A stretch of DNA of 64,000 nucleotides. It comes from Elusimicrobia bacterium GWC2_64_44 (lineage in GTDB: Bacteria > Elusimicrobiota > Elusimicrobia > Elusimicrobiales > UBA9959). The notes beneath the pieces were generated by a model, which saw only the letters and a list, made by a program, of their open reading frames with translations, was not told where the DNA came from and made no database searches. Shown here in pieces: positions 58,225 through 64,000 of this stretch. The position numbers were made by a program, and so were the translations under genes. The stretch is from contig MGUG01000027.1 of NCBI GenBank assembly GCA_001799845.1, forward strand, positions 62,001 through 126,000, written 5' to 3'. The stretch's first letter is position 1. Each line of letters begins with the position of its first letter.

Positions 58225-59286
58225 TTACCTGATCTTCCCGTCCACGCCGAAGATGTAGGCCATCAGGGCGGCGCGGGCCCACATGCCGTTGCGCTCCTGC
58301 CGCCAGAACACGGCGCGCGGGTCGTCGTCCACGGAGACCTCTATCTCGTGGCGGCGGGGCAGCGGGTGCATGATCACGCAGGTCTTCTTGATGTCATTGA
58401 GGTTCTCCTGCCTGAAGTAGAAGGGGGAGTAGTCCACGCCCTTGCTCTCGCCCGCCTTGTCGTGCTCGTCCTGGATGCGGGTCATGTAGATGGCGTCGGC
58501 GGTCTTCATGACGCCCTTGAAATCCTCGGTCTCCTGGAACGGGATGTTGTGGCGCTTGAGGAAGTCCAGGATGTCGGCCTCCATCTTGAACTCCTTCGGC
58601 GAGACGAAGGAGAGGGACATCTTGTTGTAGTTCTTCATCAGGTAGGACAGCGACCGCACGGTGCGGCCGCGCTTGAGGTCGCCCACCATCACGATGTGCT
58701 TGCCGTCCATGTCGCCGTTGAAGCTGCGGTAGAGGGTGTAGGTGTCGAGCAGCGCCTGCGTGGGATGCTGGTCCTTGCCGGAGCCGCCGCTGATGATGGG
58801 CACGGGGCGGCCGGTGCGGTTCATCAGCCAGGCCGTCTTTTCCACGAAGCCGGGCGTGGGGTGGCGCATGATGATCATGTCCACGTAGCTCGAGAAGGTG
58901 CGCACGGTGTCCTCGGGCGTCTCGCCCTTCACTTCGGAGGAGGTGGAGCTGTCGCGGATCTCGCTGGTCTTCACGCCCAGGATGTGGGCGGCGTTGAGGA
59001 AAGACATGAACGTGCGGGTGGAGGGCTGCGCGAAGTAGAGCATCGCGCGCTTGTCGGAAAGCAGGCCCGAGACGTAGTCCGCGCCGTCCTTGTGCTGCGT
59101 CACTTCGCGCAGGCGGTCGGCCGTGCGGAACAGCAGGGTCAGCAGGTCGCGGTTGAGCTGCTGGGCGAACAGGCAATCGTAGACGCGCCCGTCCCTGGAG
59201 AAGAAGGGGATCTTTTCTGAGATGGGGCGGGGATAAAAGTTCTCCCAGTCCGGCTGCACGCTGGTCATTTCCTGAGTTCGCTGCAT
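58225..59286 (-). CDS. pyrB: Aspartate carbamoyltransferase-like protein
   Basis: 353 residues, somewhat longer than the usual ~310 catalytic chain. Carbamoyl-phosphate site FAQPSTRTFMSF, then SSEVKGETPEDTVRTFSSYVD, IISGGSGKDQHPTQALLD in the aspartate domain and VIMHPLPRRHEI at the end. These fit ATCase rather than OTCase. It would form carbamoyl aspartate in pyrimidine synthesis. AAGGAGG precedes the ATG. No pyrI or other pyr genes adjoin. The N-terminal ~30 residues are an extension. Confidence 0.9.
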   Translation of the reverse strand: MQRTQEMTSVQPDWENFYPRPISEKIPFFSRDGRVYDCLFAQQLNRDLLTLLFRTADRLREVTQHKDGADYVSGLLSDKRAMLYFAQPSTRTFMSFLNAAHILGVKTSEIRDSSTSSEVKGETPEDTVRTFSSYVDMIIMRHPTPGFVEKTAWLMNRTGRPVPIISGGSGKDQHPTQALLDTYTLYRSFNGDMDGKHIVMVGDLKRGRTVRSLSYLMKNYNKMSLSFVSPKEFKMEADILDFLKRHNIPFQETEDFKGVMKTADAIYMTRIQDEHDKAGESKGVDYSPFYFRQENLNDIKKTCVIMHPLPRRHEIEVSVDDDPRAVFWRQERNGMWARAALMAYIFGVDGKIR

Positions 59287-59367
59287 GTGTGGCCTCCTTG
59301 GTTGAAGGGCAAACCTCGCGGTTTGCGCCAGCTGGCGGCTGCGCGGCGCGGGCGCGCCGGCTGGCGG

Positions 59368-59871
59368 TCAGAGTTTCTTTACCAGATCCAACAGAACCAG
59401 TTTGCGGTTCTTGTCTACTTTTACCTTGGCGAGCACGGAGCCGCTGAGGGCGTCCTTGCGCGGGTCGTTCTCGTTGAGGAAAAATTTCTCTATGCCGTAG
59501 ACGGCGGTCAGCCTGCCGTTGTACTGCATGGTGGCGGCGGCCCAGCCGGGCGCCTGCGGGGCGGTCTTGGCGCAGTCGGCGGCCTCGTAGATCTGGACTT
59601 CCCCGGCCTCCGTTTTCGCGGTAGCGCCGAGGGGCTCCAGCTTGACGAACAGCGGGCCGAAGCCGGTGAAAGAGGCGCACGCGCCGCCCTCGGGCCGGGA
59701 GATATCGTAGGTCAGCGCCACATAGGTGCCGGAGATCAGGTCGCGCGGGTCCAACGGGGAGGTTGCCAGGTAGAACTCTGGCGTATCGGAGTAGCGCGAG
59801 GCCAGCAGCCAGCCGCCCCAGGCCGTGAAGAAGAGCAGCTGGGCGGCGAGGACGAGGCGGAGCTTGGTCAT
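59368..59871 (-). CDS. GDYXXLXY-domain membrane-anchored protein
   Basis: 167 residues with one N-terminal hydrophobic anchor (LRLVLAAQLLFFTAWGGWLL). The family motif appears as SPLDPRDLISGTYVALTYDIS, with Gly-Thr in place of Gly-Asp. Usually encoded with a DUF2157 protein, as here (4-nt overlap, downstream). The domain faces the periplasm if the anchor is a signal anchor. Function not established. Confidence 0.8.
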   Translation of the reverse strand: MTKLRLVLAAQLLFFTAWGGWLLASRYSDTPEFYLATSPLDPRDLISGTYVALTYDISRPEGGACASFTGFGPLFVKLEPLGATAKTEAGEVQIYEAADCAKTAPQAPGWAAATMQYNGRLTAVYGIEKFFLNENDPRKDALSGSVLAKVKVDKNRKLVLLDLVKKL

Positions 59872-61190
59872 TTCTTCACCGCCTCGATCAGGGCTTTCCT
59901 GCCCCTGTTGACGAAATAGGCCAGCGCCGCGAAGGCGAGGCCGGTGACGATGAAAGCGAGCCCGCTCTTGAGCAGCCCGCCGAAAAGGTCGAAGAAGCGC
60001 GTGACGGCGGTCAGGGTTATCACGGCTATGCCGCGGTTTATCAGCTTCTCGTCGGAAGTCTTGGCGCCGGCCAGGATGCAGCCCGCGCCGAAGGCGGCGA
60101 GGATGAGGTTGGCGATGACGGCCATGGCCTTGGCATGGACCTCGGTGGCGCCGAAGAGGAAGAAGGCGCAGAGCACCGAGGCCGCGAGCAGGGCCCGGGC
60201 CAGCGTGTCCTCTGTCTTGCCGCCGGGCAGCAGGGGCTGCTTCTTAAGGGCCACCGAAGCCAGCGCGCCGGCGAAGGCGCACCAGGCCACGGCGGCGCCG
60301 GCCGCCGTGTCGGGGGTGCCGCCGTAGTATTCGTTCGCCCGGTAATGCCAGAAGAAGGTCATCGTGTAGACCGCGGCGGTCCAGGCCAGCAGCGGCAGCG
60401 CGGGCCTTTCCCCGTCGTCGCGGTCACCCCAGGCCAGCCACAGCACCGCGAGCGACATTACCGCCAGCAGTACCAGCCCCTCTGAGCGCAGGTGCAGGGC
60501 GGTGCGGTTGAAGAGCAGCAAAGCGGTCCAGGCCACGGCCGCGCCGAGCGGCAGCCCCAGCTTCTTGCCCGGGTACAGCCAGACGCCGCCGCCGAGCACG
60601 GCCAGGGCCAGCGCACAGTGCCAGGCCTGCGGCAGCCGTTCAACGGCTCCGCGCAAGAGGGTAAGGGAAAGCATATTGCCGCCGCTCAGCGTGCCCCAGT
60701 AGAGAACGATGAACAGCAGCAGTGAAACCAGGTAGGCGGCCAGCGGACGCCGCGACAGCACCGCCAGCGGCGCGGAGAGGACGGCCCAGGCCAGGTAGGG
60801 CTTCACCGGGTCGCCGCTGAGCTGGAAGATCTGCGCGTAGAGGCCGATGCCCAGCACCGGCATGAAGAACCAGAGTGTTTCCAGCGGGATAGCGGCGGCG
60901 GGCTTGTCGTCCAGGCGCTGGGCGGCCTCGGCGACGCCGGCGAAAGCCAGCAGGAAGGCGGCCATCTTGGCGATAGCGCCGATCTTGTCCCAGTTGCTGG
61001 CGATTATAAGGCTGGCGCCGAGCGCTATGAAAAGCCCGGCGGCCGCGCCTATCCAGTGCGCGGCCTTGAAGGAAGCGAAGGTTCTTGAAGAGTAGGCTTT
61101 GTCCCAGGCCCTGCCGGCCTGTTCGGGGGTGATAATGCCGGCCGCCGCGGCGTCCAGCAGATCCCTCTTGAGTCTTTTGTAATAAGACAT
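59868..61190 (-). CDS. DUF2157 polytopic membrane protein
   Basis: 440 residues. A short helical N-terminus (RLKRDLLDAAAAGIITPEQAGRAWD) typical of DUF2157 is followed by about twelve membrane segments. First gene of the pair with the GDYXXLXY protein; TATAAT-like sequence about 13 nt before the ATG on the minus strand. The family has no settled role. Confidence 0.82.
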   Translation of the reverse strand: MSYYKRLKRDLLDAAAAGIITPEQAGRAWDKAYSSRTFASFKAAHWIGAAAGLFIALGASLIIASNWDKIGAIAKMAAFLLAFAGVAEAAQRLDDKPAAAIPLETLWFFMPVLGIGLYAQIFQLSGDPVKPYLAWAVLSAPLAVLSRRPLAAYLVSLLLFIVLYWGTLSGGNMLSLTLLRGAVERLPQAWHCALALAVLGGGVWLYPGKKLGLPLGAAVAWTALLLFNRTALHLRSEGLVLLAVMSLAVLWLAWGDRDDGERPALPLLAWTAAVYTMTFFWHYRANEYYGGTPDTAAGAAVAWCAFAGALASVALKKQPLLPGGKTEDTLARALLAASVLCAFFLFGATEVHAKAMAVIANLILAAFGAGCILAGAKTSDEKLINRGIAVITLTAVTRFFDLFGGLLKSGLAFIVTGLAFAALAYFVNRGRKALIEAVKK

Positions 61191-61342
61191 TGGTGCCCGC
61201 TGAAATTATATTAAATTCGCGGGGACCATGGGCCTATAAAAGCCGGTCCAAATAACGCCGCCGGAGTGGGCCCTTGGCTTCATAACCCGTCCCCCGTTTT
61301 ATCTGTATCATTTAGTCAGCGGTAAACAAGTCAGGAGCTCTA

Positions 61343-62434
61343 ATGAAATATACTGCCTTATTGATGCTTTCCATGGCGCTGCCCGCGGCGGCCGCCGATT
61401 TCTCTTTCCCCGGCTTGGGCGAGCGTATAGGCGCCATGGCCGTGCCCGCCGCCGGCCTGCCCGACAGGATGCAGGTGCCCTACCGCCCGGTGTACGTGCA
61501 GAAGCCGGTGGTGAACCATACCGCCAACGCCGGCAAGTACCGCCCCTATATCCCCGCGCTGGACCGCGTGAAGACCGTTTTCCTGGCCCCTTACGATCCT
61601 TCCCGCGACAATAAGAGCTACGGCAACATGAGCATAGAGAACATCATGGAGGCCATCAACACCACGGCGGCCGAGCTGAGCAAAATGGGCGTGCGCGCCA
61701 TCCTGGTGGGCAATCCCGGTCAGGACCTGCGGGCCTCGCTCGAGCAGGTGCGCAGCAAGGGCGGCAACATGGCCCTGGTGGACACCTTCCATAAGGCCGA
61801 TTACCACCTTAACCATGTCTGGTTCCGCGACTACGGCCTGCTGCCCGTGAAGGACCTGCAGACCGGCAAGTGGGACAATTTCAACATGATCATCCGCGGC
61901 AAGCCGCTCAACGACCTGCTCGACTACACGCAGAGCAGCTTCGGCTACCGCACCATCGACAGCCTGGACGTGTCCGAGACGGGCGGCCAGCTGCGCGGCG
62001 GCAATATCATGGCGGACGCCGCCGGGCGCTGTTTCTCGGCCGGCTTCAGGCACCCGCTCTACGAGGGAACCTTCAAGTGCGTGAAGACCGTCACCTTCCC
62101 GTGCCGCTCCAACGTGTGCCACGTGGACGAATACGTCACCTTCCTCAAGAACGACACCGTGGTCACCAATAAGGCCGAGTTCGTGCCCGCCCTGCAGGAG
62201 GCCGGCTACACCAAGATCCGCATGGTGCCCGACGACGTGCACCTGTCGCTGGCCAACGTGCTGATAGTCAACGACACCGTGTTCATGATGTACCTCGACG
62301 CGGTGAAGGAAAAGATGCTCAAGGCCAAGGCCGTGTTCGAGGCCGAGGGCTACCGGGTGATCCCCGTGAACTCCGGCGGCGCCGGCGCAGACTTCGGCGC
62401 TATCCACTGCCTCACCAAGGAAATCCCCGAATAA
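61343..62434 (+). CDS. Secreted agmatine/peptidyl-arginine deiminase-like protein
   Basis: 363 residues with a signal peptide (YTALLMLSMALPAAAA). Pentein fold of the agmatine deiminase/PPAD family: HVWFRDYGLLPV, GGQLRGGNIMAD, the catalytic CHVDEYVTF (His and acidic residue) and the C-terminal nucleophile Cys in DFGAIHCLTKE. Secretion argues for guanidino groups on extracellular peptides or amines rather than cytosolic agmatine. AGGAGC precedes the ATG. It converges with a secreted C15-like gene. Confidence 0.8.
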   Translation: MKYTALLMLSMALPAAAADFSFPGLGERIGAMAVPAAGLPDRMQVPYRPVYVQKPVVNHTANAGKYRPYIPALDRVKTVFLAPYDPSRDNKSYGNMSIENIMEAINTTAAELSKMGVRAILVGNPGQDLRASLEQVRSKGGNMALVDTFHKADYHLNHVWFRDYGLLPVKDLQTGKWDNFNMIIRGKPLNDLLDYTQSSFGYRTIDSLDVSETGGQLRGGNIMADAAGRCFSAGFRHPLYEGTFKCVKTVTFPCRSNVCHVDEYVTFLKNDTVVTNKAEFVPALQEAGYTKIRMVPDDVHLSLANVLIVNDTVFMMYLDAVKEKMLKAKAVFEAEGYRVIPVNSGGAGADFGAIHCLTKEIPE

Positions 62435-62448
62435 AGACCGGGACAAAG

Positions 62449-62478
62449 AAAAACCGCCGGGCAGCCCGGCGGTTTTTT
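62449..62478. terminator. Bidirectional terminator
   Basis: A 13-bp stem AAAAACCGCCGGG (62449-62461) with its complement around a CAG loop, between convergent genes. Confidence 0.85.
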
Positions 62479-62497
62479 CATGCCCGGAGCCTTGACG

Positions 62498-63601
62498 CTA
62501 CGGCAAAACGGTGCTGCCGAAGCGCCCCAGCAGCCTCGAGCGGAAGGCCTCGCCCTCCGCCCCGCGCGCCGCGGGAGGGCGGGCCCCGCCGGCGGAGCCC
62601 AGCGAGCCGTGGATGGCCGTGGCCAGCACCTGGGCCCAGCCGTAGATGCCGCCGCCGTAAGAGGCCAGGTCGGGGTGGTGGGTGGGTACATCGGGGAAAT
62701 GGAAGAAGCCCACTATGGTGCCGCGCTGCAGGTTGAGGGCGGGCAAGACTATGCCGGGGCCCGCGGCGGCACTCCCGGCCAGCCGGGTGGGCCTGTTGCC
62801 GCCGGCGGCGTGCAGCGCCACGAAGGCGATATTATTGCAGATGTAATCGTTGCCGGGGCTCTGCCGGGCGGGTGCCGAGACCGTGTAGCCCAGTTCACTG
62901 ACTTTCGCCCTGACCCCGTTGGCCAGGCGCTCGCCGTCCCAGGTGGTGGTCAGCTCGTGGCCGGGCGGGTAGTCCTGCAGCAGCCAGTCCGAATTGGGGG
63001 TGTTGCGCTTGTCTATCACTCCCGCGGAATCGAAGCCGGACAGGCGGGCGGGGGTGTTGATCGCCGCGCCTTCGAACCGGGCCTCCGGCGCTCCGCCGCC
63101 GGTCATCATGATCATGTCCGGCCTGAAGAAGCCGGCCTCGTAGACCAGGATGGCCGCCGCCAGGTCCCAGGCGACGTTCAGGGCCAGGAAGCAGACCTGG
63201 TACGGCTGGCCGTCGAGGCGCAGGCTGCGGCTGTGGGCGACGGCGCCATTGGAAAACTGCTCCGGGGTCAGGCGGCGCGCGTAGGGCTGGCCGTCGGCAA
63301 AAGCGCCCCGCTCGGCCAGCAGCAGGTCCGAGGGCCAGAAAGCCGGGTCGGCCATGGCTCTTACCACCTCGCCGGAGATATTGTAGCCGCGCCCGGCGAA
63401 GAGGCCGTAGCCGGTCAGCAGGACGCGCTTGCCGGGGCCTTCGGCCCGGCAGGCGCCGGAAGGATGGGCCGATCTGTAAGCGTCGAATTCAGAGGAGACG
63501 GCGGCGTTTCCCGCTTCACCGAGATCGGTGAACAGGGCGCGGGCTTGCCCCGCCAGAAGGGCGCAGGCGGCGGCAGCGAGGAGCAGGCGCGAGGTCTTCA
63601 T
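62498..63601 (-). CDS. Secreted pyroglutamyl-peptidase-like (C15-type) protein
   Basis: 367 residues with a signal peptide (LLLAAAACALLAGQARA). The layout follows peptidase C15: LLTGYGLFAGRGYNISGEVV at the start of the domain, catalytic Glu in ARFEGAAIN, Cys in NDYICNNIAF and His in VGFFHFPDVP. It is longer than cytosolic Pcp (~215) and exported, which is unusual. Removal of N-terminal pyroglutamate from extracellular peptides is inferred. Promoter at 63641-63669. Confidence 0.7.
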   Translation of the reverse strand: MKTSRLLLAAAACALLAGQARALFTDLGEAGNAAVSSEFDAYRSAHPSGACRAEGPGKRVLLTGYGLFAGRGYNISGEVVRAMADPAFWPSDLLLAERGAFADGQPYARRLTPEQFSNGAVAHSRSLRLDGQPYQVCFLALNVAWDLAAAILVYEAGFFRPDMIMMTGGGAPEARFEGAAINTPARLSGFDSAGVIDKRNTPNSDWLLQDYPPGHELTTTWDGERLANGVRAKVSELGYTVSAPARQSPGNDYICNNIAFVALHAAGGNRPTRLAGSAAAGPGIVLPALNLQRGTIVGFFHFPDVPTHHPDLASYGGGIYGWAQVLATAIHGSLGSAGGARPPAARGAEGEAFRSRLLGRFGSTVLP

Positions 63602-63640
63602 AGAACGAGCGGTAACGGTTTAACATAGTTCGCTTATAAA

Positions 63641-63676
63641 AGTATAATAGCCGGCCCTTGACATGTCAAGGGCCGG
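63641..63676 (-). promoter_or_regulatory. Strong promoter with a 26-bp palindrome over the -35
   Basis: On the minus strand TTGACA (63664-63669), a 17-nt spacer and TATACT (63641-63646), driving the C15-like gene. The -35 lies in a perfect 26-nt palindrome (63651-63676, centre ACATGT). This could be an operator, or the terminator of the upstream permease gene. Confidence 0.75.
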
Positions 63677-63695
63677 AGGGGTTGACCGCGGGGGG

Positions 63696-64000
63696 CTACT
63701 TGGAAGCCAGGACGAAGGAAAGCAGGAAGGCGCCGCTGACCAGATACATCAGCGGGTGGATGTCGGCGAACTTGCGCTGCGCCAGCTTGATGGCGGTGTA
63801 GGTGATGAAGCCGAAGCCGATGCCGTAGCTGATATTGTAGGTCAGCGGTATGCCTATCATGGTCAGGAAGGCCGGCAGGGCCTCGTCGAACTTGTCCCAG
63901 TCTATCTCGCGCACGGTCTTCATCAGCAGCGAGCCTACTATTATCAGAGCGCCCGCGGTGATGGGGTACACGAAGTAGTCCCCGCAGCCGGGCGGTATCA
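63696..64000 (-). CDS. NCS2 (AzgA-type) purine permease, C-terminal end
   Basis: Partial: only the last ~100 residues are in the window; the 5' part lies beyond the right edge. Sequence such as PPGCGDYFVYPITAGALIIVG, then ALPAFLTMIGIPLTYNISYGIGFGFITYTAIKL and a final membrane segment, is the typical AzgA-like C-terminus of guanine/hypoxanthine permeases. Inner membrane. It is the second NCS2 transporter here. Confidence 0.85.
   Translation of the reverse strand, partial: IPPGCGDYFVYPITAGALIIVGSLLMKTVREIDWDKFDEALPAFLTMIGIPLTYNISYGIGFGFITYTAIKLAQRKFADIHPLMYLVSGAFLLSFVLASK

Noticed and set aside
57515-58282. A 255-codon minus-strand frame opposite the Cys-repeat gene
   Set aside because: A product of the 51-nt periodicity, which keeps one antisense frame open; it has no signal peptide or start site and crosses a terminator.

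Overview
The window is a high-GC chromosomal segment of a diderm (Gram-negative-type) bacterium. Many products carry Sec signal peptides, and outer-membrane proteins, an Mla-type lipid transport system and a PorV-like protein are present. The mix of housekeeping clusters with large lineage-specific secreted proteins and FN3 giants fits a free-living Elusimicrobiota-type genome, but no rRNA is present and this placement is an inference. There is no phage, no transposase and no CRISPR array. One tRNA (Gly-GCC) is present. The last gene is cut by the right edge.

Layout: 1-5.1 kb holds secreted proteins, an outer-membrane beta-barrel gene with a GAF/PAS histidine kinase, and a secreted protein of seven NHSPVD repeats. 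5.2-12.3 kb holds a clostripain-family protease, a glycosyltransferase-like gene, guaA, guaB and a methylmalonyl-CoA decarboxylase-like gene. 12.3-19.2 kb holds a beta-lactamase-fold protein lacking its serine and a five-gene cassette of two secreted HExxH proteins and three small secreted paralogues. 19.3-26.4 kb is a tightly overlapping run: DUF4178, spermidine-synthase-like/TM fusion, FemAB-like, double DUF350, an AmgK-like kinase fused to a RapZ C-terminal domain, and a MurU-like nucleotidyltransferase. 26.4-30.9 kb holds a secreted alpha/beta hydrolase, a YhcH/EbgC protein, a TPR membrane protein and a methyltransferase. 30.9-46.4 kb is housekeeping: rpsF-ssb-rpsR-rplI-dnaB-alr, mlaE-mlaF-mlaD, radA, a PIN-TRAM protein, ispDF, cysS, a PAP2 phosphatase and an NCS2 permease. 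46.4-64 kb holds tRNA-Gly inside a perfect inverted repeat, a response regulator, a PorV-like protein with a 2,098-residue duplicated FN3 protein, a 762-residue secreted unknown, a Cys-rich 17-residue repeat protein, pyrB, a GDYXXLXY/DUF2157 pair, secreted deiminase-like and pyroglutamyl-peptidase-like proteins, and the end of a second NCS2 permease.

The most unusual signal is in the intergenic DNA. Seven structured repeat elements in three families (A x3, B x2, C x2, about 120-200 bp) sit between genes, including between guaA and guaB and twice inside the mla cluster. Internal hairpins are conserved by compensatory changes. In six of the seven copies the outer ends form long perfect stems whose sequence differs from copy to copy while pairing is kept. 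At least eight genes have a -10 box 5-9 nt before the start codon and no Shine-Dalgarno, pointing to common leaderless transcription.
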